Source: Sergeia podlipaevii (lineage: Eukaryota; Euglenozoa; Kinetoplastea; Trypanosomatida; Trypanosomatidae). From it: DNA of 54,525 bases. The position numbers and the translations under genes were made by a program. The first letter of the stretch is position 1. Each line of letters starts with the position of its first letter. Of the stretch, positions 35,802-46,129 are shown one piece after another. The stretch is taken from contig JASANZ010002146.1 in assembly GCA_030849805.1 (NCBI GenBank), positions 1 to 54,525 of the forward strand. The letters run 5' to 3'. Under the pieces are notes generated by a model. That model was not told the origin of the DNA and did no database searches. It saw only the letters and a list, made by a program, of their open reading frames with translations.

Positions 35802-38800
35802 ATGCGAGTATATTCTGGCGGCTGGGTACGAAGGCAGAGGTTTGCACATGGTCTCATCACTTGCTGGTTCCTTGCTGGGTCTTCTCTACAGGTCAGTAAC
35901 CGCCAACCTATCGCGAGCACGTGTGTTGAGTGCTCAAGAGACGCGACAGCGGCGCTCTGTCACAGCTTGCATGCTAGTACTACCAGTGATTGTTGTACTA
36001 CTGTGCTATACCAACGCCGCTTGCTGCACCGTGGAAGCAGCGATAATGCACCAACGCAGGTGCCCCTAGAAGATATGGAAATAATTCCGCCCCCGCCATC
36101 TTCATCATCCTCATCTTCTTTCTTTCCAGAGATCAGCTATCAACAACAGTCGCTGGTCTCATCATCATCATCGTTGTCACCATCTCCTCCCTCCCTCTCT
36201 TCTCTTGGTGGCGGCCAGGACGCAGACTTGGAAGTAGTGGAGGAGGTGGACCCGTTTGCTCGTGCGAAAGTGGCAAATTTTTTAAAGCGCATTAGTGGCA
36301 GCAACATGTCCACGAGTGTCTCTGCTGCTACTACTATGGAGATGCGCGAGGTGCAAGGCAGCAGCAGCACCGGCCAGCAAGGCTCTCTATTTCACGCACG
36401 CCAGCGCCTCTGTCTCCCCTCAGAGTACGGAGAAAGGTACGCTGAGGGCTTTGCGCCTACGACGAAAGAGGCTGAGGCAGTAGCGTGGATGCATGCGGAG
36501 CGCCTCATCGATGCCGTTGGGCTGCCTATTTTTCAGCTCTCGAGCAAACAGGCGCGCCACGCAGCAGCCGCAAAGGCTGCCGGACGATGGGCACCACTGC
36601 CTGCAGCTGAGGCGCAGCGCGAAGGGAAAGAGCCGGCCCTTTACTTGCCACGTCCGAGCGCTCCCTCTCCACCACCGCTACACTTGAGTGACAAGAGCGA
36701 AGCAGCAGCAGCAGCAGTATTGCATGCGCGCTCGCCGATGGTGATGATGGCGTCACCATCGGCACGTGTTCCTACAGGAAATGCGGGCAATATCTCCTTT
36801 ACAACCTCCTTTGTGGGCTCTTCAAGTGTGCTATCAGAGTGCACGATAGTGCAACGCGGCGGCACCTCTGTCGCACCGCTGGAGCACACATTAGCCTCTC
36901 TTTACTTTATCGACGATGGTAGCAATGCACGCTTGCGCAATTTTTTTTCTGCTTATCACGTTGATATGCGCCGCTATCTTCACATCGTATCTCTGCATGA
37001 TGAATACAACAAGAGCAGAACCGGCGGCACCAACAGGGCTGCTGCTGCTGCTGCTGGGCGAGTAGGAAGGGACCGCCGGCCGCCGGCACGTGGGTTTTTG
37101 GCTCAACTGAAGCTTCCGATATCAGAGCGTTTTGGAGAGCGTGTTTGCGTCGGTATTGCTGAGGCAAAGAAGGACGCCGTATCGCTGGCCTGCATGCACG
37201 CGGAACTTCTGATTGACGCTCTTGGGCTTGCGTTGTACCCGGGCAGTCGGGAGCTTCAGGCAGCGCATGCGGCAGAGTGTCGGCAAGTGGGGCGATGCTG
37301 TGCAGAGCCAGGAGATTGTGAGTACAACTATGACCTCAAGACACCCCCGCCGCTTCGACTAGTTGAAGGCACCGCTAACGCTTCTGTCCCATCCAGTAAC
37401 AGCCATGCTAGTGTTCACTCGAGCGGTGAGTGGGTAGACAGTCAAGGTGGGCTCACCACCCCGCATGATCGACTGTTGGGGAAGACAGCAGAGGTGGGGG
37501 TGGAGGCGGCTTCCGTAGAGTCGCTTCTTGTGCAGCATGGTCACGCGGTAAACGAGATGTATGAAATCGCGGATGTTGCTGTGTCTGAGCCAGAAGCCCG
37601 TGCGCAGCTTCTGCGCTATCTGCAAGAGGTCTCTGGGAAAGAAAAACTCACTGCGCGGGGAAACGGCGGCAGAGAAAGTGTCTCGCCGTTCTTTGTAGAA
37701 ACACTGGGTATAAAAGGGCAAGAAACGTACCGCGCCACGGTGACTGTGCCTCTGCTGCAGAATGCCATATATGACAATAACGAAGCGTCTTGTCATTCTT
37801 CTCCTTCTCACTCCCGTCTGGCCTCACAGTTTGTAGCGGTTGGCATTGCCGCTACCAAAGTAGGGGCGGAGGTCGCTGCCGCCATGCACGCAGTACGCTG
37901 TCTTGGTGCGCTAGGACGCCGACTTTCCTCCACTTCTGCGACGGATGCGGACGGGGAGGACGCGGTGGGATGGAAATATCCGGAAAATCTTAGCGGAACC
38001 GTGTGGCCGCCACCGGTGCGGTATCTGGGATCCAGTCATGTTGGCCGCATCGTTGTCTCTGGCCTACGAACAGGTGAGAAAGGGAAAAGGGGTACTGTGG
38101 TTGGCCTTATGAATTCAGATAATGCTTCTCACTTCTTAGCCGATGAGGCTCAATGGCAACAAGACATCATGAAAGCGCGTGCGACGCTTCCCATGGAGCA
38201 GTGGTCTCTCCACCAAGATGGCCAGGCCAGTGAAGGCGGGGACCGTATTATTGTTGATCCAGATGCCAACCCAACAATGAGTCGAAACTATGTTCATACA
38301 CTGCCCTCCGTGCGCACCCCTGATGTCTTCGCTGTGAACCGCTTGAGGGACTATCTGGAGCGTCATGGGAAGCGACTGGAGGCGTGCGTAGAGAAGAGCG
38401 TGATTTCCCTTGACGATAGCGAGGGTACCACCAGGGAGGCAGTCAACAGCAGCACCATGAGTGATCAACACAACGGCGACGCCGAGATGCAGCTGCATAT
38501 TGCGATTGTTCTGCTGCCAATCCCAGTGCGCTCCTCTATCATCACTTCTGACTCTGCAGCGGCCACTGCGCCTACCCTTCCAGCAGCCCGTTTTTACGCT
38601 AGAGGTGAGGCGTACACGGAGTCAGACGCCTTGCTCATGTGCGCTGTGCACGCGGAGCTCCTTCTAGACTCGCTTGGCGTTCCGCTCTACGACCATGCTG
38701 TTCTCCAGCGGAAGCACGCAGACACCGCGCGCATGTTGGGGAGGTGGGCATCAAGAGCGGGGGTGGCGCTCGCTCCAGATGCCTTTGCAGAAGTGCCTCC

Positions 38801-41800
38801 ACCAGTGCGCAAGGAACGTCATGACTCGCCCTTGTGGGCTCGTCTTGTGAAGGAAAGAGCTGCTGGCAGTGTTGTGAAGGCGAGCCAGTCACTCGAGGTG
38901 TGTGTCAGTAGGAAGGAAAGTAGCAATCGTAATAAAGATAGTAGTGCAACAATGAGCTCTACTGAATGCGAAAAGATCTGCGGCACTATGGCGGCGCCAA
39001 GTGAGTCTGGTAAAGTGAGTAGCGATACACCTGTGGACGGGGCGGTCGATGAAGACGCCTTGTGCGAGTTGGCTCAACTGCAGCACATGTACTTTACTGC
39101 CGCCTATCGGCGCGCGATCAAGCACGCAATCTTCTACTTCCGCTCTCGGGGATCTGACTTTTATCGCACAGTCCACCAGTACACAGTGATGACCCCCGCG
39201 TATGGCGGGGTACATCGATGCATCGTCGCGATCCCGCTGCCCTTGCAGTTTAGCGGCTGTGTGCGGTACGGTGTGGCGTGCGCAAGCGATAAGAAGGAGG
39301 CTCTTGCGCTGTGCGCATTACACGTGCTGGCAGTGTTGGACGCTCTTCACGTGCGCATTTATGTTGGCAGATTGAAACTGGAGGAAGAGTACAAGCAGTT
39401 TGTGTCGTCAGTGTGTGACCGCACGCTGGTGACGAGTACCCTTGCGCCACCTTCTACTCCCAGTCCACCAGGATACTCATGTGTAGAGGGGGATCTCACT
39501 TTGGCCGCGCCAACACCCCCAGTTGTTCCAACGCGAGACACGCTGCTTGAAATTCAGCGACATCACAAAAGGGGTGAGAAGGATTCAATGATGCAGCAGC
39601 ACAAGCAACAGCAGGGGCAGGGGCAACCACATCGGAAGCGTGGCGAGGAACGCAACAGTGCAGATGTAGCGTGGGAGAAGTACGCACATGCGTGTCGTCA
39701 GTACTGTCGTCGCATGGCCGCCTATCGTCTGCAGTGCGCGGCGTTGATCGACCGCCAGGCACCGAGGTCAGGCATACGCTTAGAGGACGAAGGCTTGGAT
39801 GTAGTGGAGCGCATTGCTATAGACCGCACGGCCAGGGCGGGGCTGGCAGCTCTGTGCAAGGCTGCGTGGCTGCCAGTGCCTCCTACTGGACATTTAAGAT
39901 TTGAGGCGTACGGTAGAGAACCCGCTGGCACACGGGCGTACATCGCCACGGGAGAAGTCTTGGGAACGCCTTATGTGGCTCGTGGATTCTCGACTGAGAG
40001 TGGTCTTGCCAGCGTTGCACGTGCATCAATGCATTATGCGTATATTGTCACCCGAACCTCTTCCTCTGCTGCTGCATCACAAAGGAGAGGGCATGGTAGC
40101 AGGAGTGGTCGTCCCACAAGAGGCACGTCCGGCAATGGGAGACATGAAGGAAAAGGTAGGTCACTTGACCGCACGGCGCTGCGTGTTGCCGCGGAAGAAG
40201 CGGGGGCTGTGATTGCGATTTACGCTGCGACTCACGCTCCGTATCAGTCTCCACAGGTCCAAGTGCAGAGGCAGACACACGAGAGGAAAGAGGGCACCTC
40301 ACCTTCGCAAGATAATGTGGAGACAACATATGTGGCTTCGGTGGAACTTGTAGATGGCGCTTCATCCCTGACACACCGCTCCAAGGGAAAGTACACGAAG
40401 GCGCAGGACGAGGACGATGCGAAGGCAGTCACGTGTGCAGTTGAGCAGGCGACACTAGAGCTATTGCAGCGGCATCTGCATAAGCAGTCCGATTGCCAGT
40501 ATATCTCCCGCTTTGTGGCGTGCCGCCGCTCCCAGCTGCGCTTGGATGCTTTGACCATTCTCGACCCGAGTGCTATCGATGGCGCGGACGCCCGCTCTTT
40601 CTCCTCCTTTTCCCCCCTCTCTTCTCTGTCCACCCTGCCGCTGGATGAGCGTGTAGCTAAACTACTTGCACTTGTGCCGCCAGCTGCACTCCCTACAGCA
40701 GATGCCGTTATGGAGGAACTGCGCTCTGTGCCGCCACTCTCCTTAGACAAGTTGGGCAACTTCAATGCTCAGGTTCTATTGTGGCGTGGACTCTCTGGGA
40801 CTGCCCACCAGCACACACCGCTGGCGGCGCTTCTGGAGGCCGCTGCACAAGGGTTAGGCCAGGGCTGCGCGCCAGCGCCGCTCCAGCCCGTTGTCTCCGC
40901 TACGGTGCGGGCTCAACTGCAGCTCATGGGGCTTGTGTATGCGCGTGCCAAGGACACTACAGATTGCAAAAGCGGTGCGCAGGTTGTCACCCCGCAGGGA
41001 TCTGCGGTTGCGCTACTGCTCCGGTGCTTTCCTCCAGTTGCTGAGGCGGCATGCACAGAGGCGCGCGGTCTTCTTCTCTTGCAGCTGAGCAAGCTGCTGC
41101 TAGCCGGACACCTTCTGGGGTGCGTATCCGAGACCGTGCAGATAGCTGCCATGATTATGACTTCATCTCAACGGAAAGCGCAGGATGCTGCATTGCATTT
41201 ATCCCCCACTTGTGTTGACGCTGCCACGGCCATTGATGTAGTGGAAGTTGTTGTGCTTCGGGGCTTGCATGAAGATGGTCTCAACTACGCGCGCAAAATT
41301 GAAGAGAACCTCACAGAGCTTTCTCACCTTCTGCGCGAACGTGTGCCTGATACCGCCCTAACCGCCCTTTTCGCACCGCATCATCTCCAGTCTCCTCCTC
41401 CTCCTGTCTCCTCTTCTGCTTCTCCTTCCAGGCTAGAGAGTGAAGACGGTGGAGCACAGCTATTGCTCCGTGCAAGGTTGCAGCAGTGTGTGGCTTTTGC
41501 CACCTTCCCTGGTGTACTAACTGCTGTGACGTCTTACTCCCCCTCCTATCCTTCTTGGATGCCTTCACCAGTGCAGGCACTATCACATGGCAAAGGAGGA
41601 GGAGGGGAAGAGGAAGGAGGCAGCACGCAAGATGGGACGCACAGTAATGTCGATACTACCACTATGCCGATGATGTTTGCGCGTCACAGCGGAGGAGATG
41701 CGAGCGGTGACACTTACCGAGTTACTCTGAAGGTGCCCATCTCGCACATGCAGCTGGAGCCCGCTATACAATGTGACGACATTGACTCTCTACCAGAGCA

Positions 41801-42194
41801 GTGGCGCTGCAGCTGTCGTCTGCCTTGCTTTGCTGTGTTTGATACCGCCACCGCGAGTGGCAACAACAATAGCGGTGCTTCTGTTCGCAAAGGAGAGTGG
41901 CAGTGTCCTGTGTTTGGCGCTCTCGTCCCTCCTGCTGCCTCGCTGCTGTCGTCTGTGGCTGGCAGTAATCTTTCCGAGGTACTTGCTGGTGAAGCGGATG
42001 TGGGGGGACTGGCTTTGTTTTACAGTGGCACAGTCCCGCTTGCGTTACATGGATGCAGTAACGATGCTCTTTTAGGATTGCAGGGCTCCATAGCGCAGTA
42101 TGTGTCATTACTGAGGCCGTTGCCTTCTTCTATACAGGCTGCGCTGGACGAAGTAACGCTTGCACCCTGCCATGCATTTCCTCTTCTAGTGTAG
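35802..42194 (+). CDS. Giant protein with repeated dsRBD-like modules and a helicase-type HA2/OB C-terminus, lacking the helicase core
   Basis: A 2130-residue protein, probably mitochondrial: the N-terminus (MRVYSGGWVRRQRFAHGLI) is basic and hydrophobic. A module recurs at about residues 198-243, 435-478, 673-705, 928-963, 1143-1187 and, weaker, 1378-1416 and 1509-1560. Its core (VCVGIAEAKKDAVSLACMHA, then ELLIDALGL) matches the C-terminal half of a double-stranded-RNA-binding domain. Residues about 1640-1800 resemble the HA2 domain that follows the motor in DEAH/RHA helicases (VVTPQGSAVALL; LLAGHLLGCVSETVQIAAMI), and about 1888-2130 resembles its OB-fold end (ARLQQCVAFATFPGVLTAV). No Walker A, DEAH box, SAT or QRxGRxGR motif is visible anywhere. 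Overall length and plan resemble KREH2, the RNA-editing helicase of trypanosome mitochondria (about 2170 residues), minus the RecA domains. A role in mitochondrial RNA processing is inferred, not shown. GTG 35781 is rejected as start. Confidence 0.6.
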   Translation: MRVYSGGWVRRQRFAHGLITCWFLAGSSLQVSNRQPIASTCVECSRDATAALCHSLHASTTSDCCTTVLYQRRLLHRGSSDNAPTQVPLEDMEIIPPPPSSSSSSSFFPEISYQQQSLVSSSSSLSPSPPSLSSLGGGQDADLEVVEEVDPFARAKVANFLKRISGSNMSTSVSAATTMEMREVQGSSSTGQQGSLFHARQRLCLPSEYGERYAEGFAPTTKEAEAVAWMHAERLIDAVGLPIFQLSSKQARHAAAAKAAGRWAPLPAAEAQREGKEPALYLPRPSAPSPPPLHLSDKSEAAAAAVLHARSPMVMMASPSARVPTGNAGNISFTTSFVGSSSVLSECTIVQRGGTSVAPLEHTLASLYFIDDGSNARLRNFFSAYHVDMRRYLHIVSLHDEYNKSRTGGTNRAAAAAAGRVGRDRRPPARGFLAQLKLPISERFGERVCVGIAEAKKDAVSLACMHAELLIDALGLALYPGSRELQAAHAAECRQVGRCCAEPGDCEYNYDLKTPPPLRLVEGTANASVPSSNSHASVHSSGEWVDSQGGLTTPHDRLLGKTAEVGVEAASVESLLVQHGHAVNEMYEIADVAVSEPEARAQLLRYLQEVSGKEKLTARGNGGRESVSPFFVETLGIKGQETYRATVTVPLLQNAIYDNNEASCHSSPSHSRLASQFVAVGIAATKVGAEVAAAMHAVRCLGALGRRLSSTSATDADGEDAVGWKYPENLSGTVWPPPVRYLGSSHVGRIVVSGLRTGEKGKRGTVVGLMNSDNASHFLADEAQWQQDIMKARATLPMEQWSLHQDGQASEGGDRIIVDPDANPTMSRNYVHTLPSVRTPDVFAVNRLRDYLERHGKRLEACVEKSVISLDDSEGTTREAVNSSTMSDQHNGDAEMQLHIAIVLLPIPVRSSIITSDSAAATAPTLPAARFYARGEAYTESDALLMCAVHAELLLDSLGVPLYDHAVLQRKHADTARMLGRWASRAGVALAPDAFAEVPPPVRKERHDSPLWARLVKERAAGSVVKASQSLEVCVSRKESSNRNKDSSATMSSTECEKICGTMAAPSESGKVSSDTPVDGAVDEDALCELAQLQHMYFTAAYRRAIKHAIFYFRSRGSDFYRTVHQYTVMTPAYGGVHRCIVAIPLPLQFSGCVRYGVACASDKKEALALCALHVLAVLDALHVRIYVGRLKLEEEYKQFVSSVCDRTLVTSTLAPPSTPSPPGYSCVEGDLTLAAPTPPVVPTRDTLLEIQRHHKRGEKDSMMQQHKQQQGQGQPHRKRGEERNSADVAWEKYAHACRQYCRRMAAYRLQCAALIDRQAPRSGIRLEDEGLDVVERIAIDRTARAGLAALCKAAWLPVPPTGHLRFEAYGREPAGTRAYIATGEVLGTPYVARGFSTESGLASVARASMHYAYIVTRTSSSAAASQRRGHGSRSGRPTRGTSGNGRHEGKGRSLDRTALRVAAEEAGAVIAIYAATHAPYQSPQVQVQRQTHERKEGTSPSQDNVETTYVASVELVDGASSLTHRSKGKYTKAQDEDDAKAVTCAVEQATLELLQRHLHKQSDCQYISRFVACRRSQLRLDALTILDPSAIDGADARSFSSFSPLSSLSTLPLDERVAKLLALVPPAALPTADAVMEELRSVPPLSLDKLGNFNAQVLLWRGLSGTAHQHTPLAALLEAAAQGLGQGCAPAPLQPVVSATVRAQLQLMGLVYARAKDTTDCKSGAQVVTPQGSAVALLLRCFPPVAEAACTEARGLLLLQLSKLLLAGHLLGCVSETVQIAAMIMTSSQRKAQDAALHLSPTCVDAATAIDVVEVVVLRGLHEDGLNYARKIEENLTELSHLLRERVPDTALTALFAPHHLQSPPPPVSSSASPSRLESEDGGAQLLLRARLQQCVAFATFPGVLTAVTSYSPSYPSWMPSPVQALSHGKGGGGEEEGGSTQDGTHSNVDTTTMPMMFARHSGGDASGDTYRVTLKVPISHMQLEPAIQCDDIDSLPEQWRCSCRLPCFAVFDTATASGNNNSGASVRKGEWQCPVFGALVPPAASLLSSVAGSNLSEVLAGEADVGGLALFYSGTVPLALHGCSNDALLGLQGSIAQYVSLLRPLPSSIQAALDEVTLAPCHAFPLLV

Positions 42195-42893
42195 CTCCTT
42201 GCTCTTACTGTGGAGGCAGAGGAAGGGAGAGGTTTCATTCACAATGCCGGTGTCTGTTTTGTTTGCTTGTGATTACTACTTTGCTATTGGTGAGGCCACT
42301 ATCGTTGCTTGACGACGGGGAGAACGAACAAAAAAGAGGAAAATTTGTTTTGAGAGAGTTTTTTTTGGATTTTTTACTGACGCTTTTTATCTGTTTTGCG
42401 TACTTCAGATAGTTTCCTTGACTTCCCCCCCTCCTTCTTCTTTTCTCTTTCTTTTTTTTTTCATTTTTTTTTTGTTGTTGTTCTCACGTGTCAAATACTG
42501 AAGAGTTCAGAGGCAAGAGGGGGAGGCTTTTCCTCTCTCAACGACGACAACAAAAGTAAGTAGCATATATTCATTTCAGCTGCCTGTGTGTTTTGCGGCA
42601 GCATTTCTTCTTGTTTTTTCTATTGACCTTTTTAAAGAAAAATATACATACCAGTTTAAACCTTTTGATCGTTTGTACACACACACTCACACACACGCAC
42701 ACACGCACACACAAGTGTCTTCTGTGTGATTGCTTGCTTCATAGTGAGGTAAGGCAATATATGTAAATATATATATATTCCTTTGGAAACAGATTTGGAT
42801 CCTTTATCTTTCATATTCTTCTGCTAAAAGGATATACTACTACTGTACATATATCACTTTATTTAAAAAAAAAATATTTCTTTGTTTCCACAC
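42195..42893 (+). promoter_or_regulatory. Spacer with trans-splice signal for the channel gene
   Basis: No gene seen. T runs, an AC repeat (about 42678-42713) and short TA runs. The pyrimidine-rich stretch at about 42800-42824 ends in CTAAAAG (AG 42829-42830), the likely acceptor; ATG 42894 is the first ATG after it. Confidence 0.5.
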
Positions 42894-45641
42894 ATGCACG
42901 GAGCAGCACCAGGCCAACAGCAGCTTCCTGGCCACCCCCGCCACGACGACAGTAGCGCGGACTCTAGCGATGTTGATAGCAACGGTGACAGCAAAGAAAA
43001 TGTTGATTATATCTTTACTGAAGAAGTACTGAAGGGTCGTGTCTCTGCGCTTGAACTGTGGTACTACATGCCCATACACGCTCTCCTTTTCACTTTCTTC
43101 TGTGTGTACATAGCTGTGTTCACCCCGAACATCGCTGATTCTTTCAGCTTGACAAACGCTATTCTATTGCCCTTTGTAAATACGCCAATATCCTCGGTAA
43201 AGGATGCCATTTACTTTGCTGATATAAAGGATGCGGCAATGTTTTCCAGATATCTCGAAAATGTCGTTGCACCACTTCTTGTGGACTTGAGATTGCGGAT
43301 TGGGCCAGCGGTTGCTCTTGGAGCAATGCGCGTGCGTACTCAACGTGTGCGGCCCTACACGTGCACACTTAACAAGGTAGTGCCCACGGGTGCGGCAACA
43401 GCTGCAGAGGCTTGCTACGGGCCCTACTCAGCATCTACCGCTTCCACGAGTGTGGATGAGGACGAGATGCTGTCATGGTTCTCTCTTTTCTCTAGCATAG
43501 GGCCGTTTGATCACAAGACGTGTGCGGAGTTATCCACGGACGCCAGTGGCGCGAAAGTAACTGTGCCCTCAATTCAAATGACGCTGAGTTCGTATGATTG
43601 TGGTGGGTTTTTCTTCGATATACCGCTGTGGCGACCCGATCATATTCCCATTGATGATGGAGACATCAACAATACTATAAATATCACCAGCGACTCCTCT
43701 GGGTATGGCGTGCATGATTATCCTTACGCCCCTATTCCATATGGCAATACGCTTTACTCACGGCTCTCGCTCTCTAAGGTGCGTGAGCTCTTACTGCCGC
43801 TTCTCAAGGAATCGTCTAGTTCCTTCTTCGATAATAAAGCTACTCGTTTTGCCGCTGCGGAGATTGTGTTCTACTCTCCCGCACTGCACATCTTTACCCA
43901 CGTCGCGCTCGTGGCAGAGGTGGGTAGTGGCGGTGCCTGGAGCACAAAGGCAACTGCGAATCACTTTGAGCTTTGGACGCCCGATGGCGCCGCACAACGA
44001 ACTGTTGTGGCAGTGTTTCTCTTCTGCGTCGCGGTCCCCCTTTTCGCATTAGCGCTTGCGCGGAGACTTGTGATAGAATTTCGCTACGGCGCTGGTGCGG
44101 CACAAACTGGGTTGGCACCCGCAGACTTTAGCGAGGAGGAAGGGAAAAATGCGACCGCGGCAGTGGGGCAAGGCGGGAGAAGCCAATCTTCCTCTTCTTC
44201 ATTGGGCTCGTTCGCTGGTGTTGTGGCAGGGATCAAGAGAATGATCAAGACAATTGCCACGCCATGGAACATGATGGATGCCACGTTGCTGGTGCTACTT
44301 GTCATAAGCAGCGCGTACGCCGCCTCGCATGCGGCGGTGAGTCGTGCGACGCTACGTAGCATTAGTATCATGATGGGCAAGAATCGAAACATGGGCACAA
44401 TAGACATTTCTTGGCTTGCCTTCAGGCAAGAATTCCCAGTCAAGCTGCTTGCTGCGCAGCATCACAGCAACACCCGCTCCGCCCTTCACGCGTGCGCTGC
44501 TGTGCTTCTCTTCGCCGGTACCACGCGCTTTCTTGCTCTCTTCGCAGGGCCCCGCAGCAGCTTTCAGCGTCTGCGTGACGCACTTTCGAGTGCATGGCCG
44601 GTGCTGTGGTCTACCGCAGGACTTCTTCTGCTGATGCTCATGGTCACGTTTGCCATAGCCGCCTTCGCTCTTTTTCCGCCTAGTGCGGTAGGGGAGTTTG
44701 AGACCATCGGAGCCGCCTTCAAGGCCTTGCTGACTCGCATTTTGCTGAGTATGCCCGCGTCACAGGGCTGGTGGCAGCAGCAGAGTGCTACTCCAACGCG
44801 CCTTGAAGCGGCCATACTGTTATGGGTGTTCTCCTTCTGTGTCATCATACTTGGTAGTGTTTGTGTAGCTGTTTTGAGTACGACTATCCGCTTTCCCTCC
44901 TCTCTCGTCAACTCGCACAAGAGACAAGAAGGTAATAGGCTTCGCGGCGGTAGCAGTGGCGCCAGTGTAATAGTCCCAGCTACGTGGGAGGAGGAAGTCA
45001 AGAGCTCTGCGTACACGCAGCATAGGGCACCAACATTAAAGTGGCTCATCGCACACACTCGACGCACGGTATGTCAACACCCTCGCGCGTGGCTGGCATC
45101 GTTGAAAATGTGTTGGCTCCTCTTGGATGACGCTGCCGTGCTGCACCGTATTTGTCATGCGCTACGAGGGTATCATCGTGTGAAGCTGCTCAGCAAATGC
45201 AAGAGTGACAATGTCGGCAGGTGTTGTTGTTGTAGTGGTGGTGGAACTGCAAGGTGTAGTTGTGACGCTGTAGACTCTCTTTCTGAGAGAGACTGGCTCA
45301 CCGTGGCACGTGTGGTGAGTGCGTCGTCGTTGCGTAAAGGGAGGGATGTCCATCACCTTCTATGTCACGTCATGTGGCACGAAATAAGGAATGAGTGGCG
45401 TGCGTACCATCTTTCGCCAGAGGTGCGGGCCGCGCGACGACGAGCGGCTTTGCTGGCTTGTGGAGTGGAGAGTGTCATTGGCCGCCACACGGTGTTGTTT
45501 TCTGGATTTGCAGAACGGTTGACGGAGCTGGAGAGGAACGCGGGCCGTGTTGCGATGCTTCTCACTGAAGCTGGCCAGCTGGCGGAGACCGCGCAGAGCC
45601 CTTCTTCCTTTCCACTAGGAGCAGACCACGTCATGAAGTAG
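42894..45641 (+). CDS. Polycystin-2/TRPP-like cation channel
   Basis: A 915-residue membrane protein with the six-helix plan of PKD2/TRPP channels: TM1 about 57-80; a large extracytosolic polycystin-type domain (about 90-350) including VRPYTC, CYGPYS, a YDCGGFFFDIPL segment and EIVFYSPALHIFTHV; TM2 about 370-390; further helices near 464-485, 525-550, 580-610 and 640-665. The segment FQRLRDALSSAWPVLWS before TM5, and EFETIGAAFKALLTRILLSM as the pore helix, match the PKD channel pattern. The cytosolic tail (about 670-915) has a Cys-rich patch (RCCCCSGGG) but no EF-hand that I can see. Such channels conduct calcium and other cations, often in flagella or contractile vacuoles; location here is unknown. 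The frame is open from a TTG at 42882, but ATG 42894 is used. Confidence 0.8.
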   Translation: MHGAAPGQQQLPGHPRHDDSSADSSDVDSNGDSKENVDYIFTEEVLKGRVSALELWYYMPIHALLFTFFCVYIAVFTPNIADSFSLTNAILLPFVNTPISSVKDAIYFADIKDAAMFSRYLENVVAPLLVDLRLRIGPAVALGAMRVRTQRVRPYTCTLNKVVPTGAATAAEACYGPYSASTASTSVDEDEMLSWFSLFSSIGPFDHKTCAELSTDASGAKVTVPSIQMTLSSYDCGGFFFDIPLWRPDHIPIDDGDINNTINITSDSSGYGVHDYPYAPIPYGNTLYSRLSLSKVRELLLPLLKESSSSFFDNKATRFAAAEIVFYSPALHIFTHVALVAEVGSGGAWSTKATANHFELWTPDGAAQRTVVAVFLFCVAVPLFALALARRLVIEFRYGAGAAQTGLAPADFSEEEGKNATAAVGQGGRSQSSSSSLGSFAGVVAGIKRMIKTIATPWNMMDATLLVLLVISSAYAASHAAVSRATLRSISIMMGKNRNMGTIDISWLAFRQEFPVKLLAAQHHSNTRSALHACAAVLLFAGTTRFLALFAGPRSSFQRLRDALSSAWPVLWSTAGLLLLMLMVTFAIAAFALFPPSAVGEFETIGAAFKALLTRILLSMPASQGWWQQQSATPTRLEAAILLWVFSFCVIILGSVCVAVLSTTIRFPSSLVNSHKRQEGNRLRGGSSGASVIVPATWEEEVKSSAYTQHRAPTLKWLIAHTRRTVCQHPRAWLASLKMCWLLLDDAAVLHRICHALRGYHRVKLLSKCKSDNVGRCCCCSGGGTARCSCDAVDSLSERDWLTVARVVSASSLRKGRDVHHLLCHVMWHEIRNEWRAYHLSPEVRAARRRAALLACGVESVIGRHTVLFSGFAERLTELERNAGRVAMLLTEAGQLAETAQSPSSFPLGADHVMK

Positions 45642-46129
45642 AATGAAAAGAAATTGTTGAGAGAGTTGCCTTGAGAGACACAACGTTTTTTTTTTCATTT
45701 ATTTTCTCTTATGGTGAACAAAGGTGTAGAGGCAATAAGCAATACTGGGAACATATATGTTTGCTTTCTATTATTATTATTTTTGTTTGTTTGTTTGTTT
45801 GCTTTACAGAAAGGAGAGCCGATGGTGAATGCCAGTGTTACTTGAAAATAAGCACGCACAATCAGCGTACAGGATATACAGTTGAGACTTTATTGGGTAA
45901 AAGGAAAATGGGTGTCATTTTGTAGTGCAGGAAAAAAAATCACTTTTTTTTTTTTCAAATCTGGTCGTTTGTTATCACCTCTTTTTAGCGCCACACTCAT
46001 ACATACTTTCTTGTGCTTTAACTACACATAGAAATACAGAAGAATATTCCAAGCTTCAATTTTTTTCTTTTTTTTTTTTAGTAGAGCTAGTGCCGACGGA
46101 AGGAAGGCATTATACGTTGTTGTGAGTGA
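45642..46129 (+). promoter_or_regulatory. Spacer with trans-splice signal for the SYS1-like gene
   Basis: No gene seen. T runs and a TTTG repeat (about 45783-45800). The T tract at 46060-46079 ends in TTTAG (AG 46080-46081), a textbook acceptor, with no ATG before 46130. Confidence 0.6.

Noticed and set aside
40090..40160. Arg/Gly-rich stretch of the dsRBD/HA2 protein as a possible helicase QRxGRAGR motif
   Set aside because: Spacing and residues (SRSGRPTRG) do not fit motif VI, and no other helicase motif is nearby.
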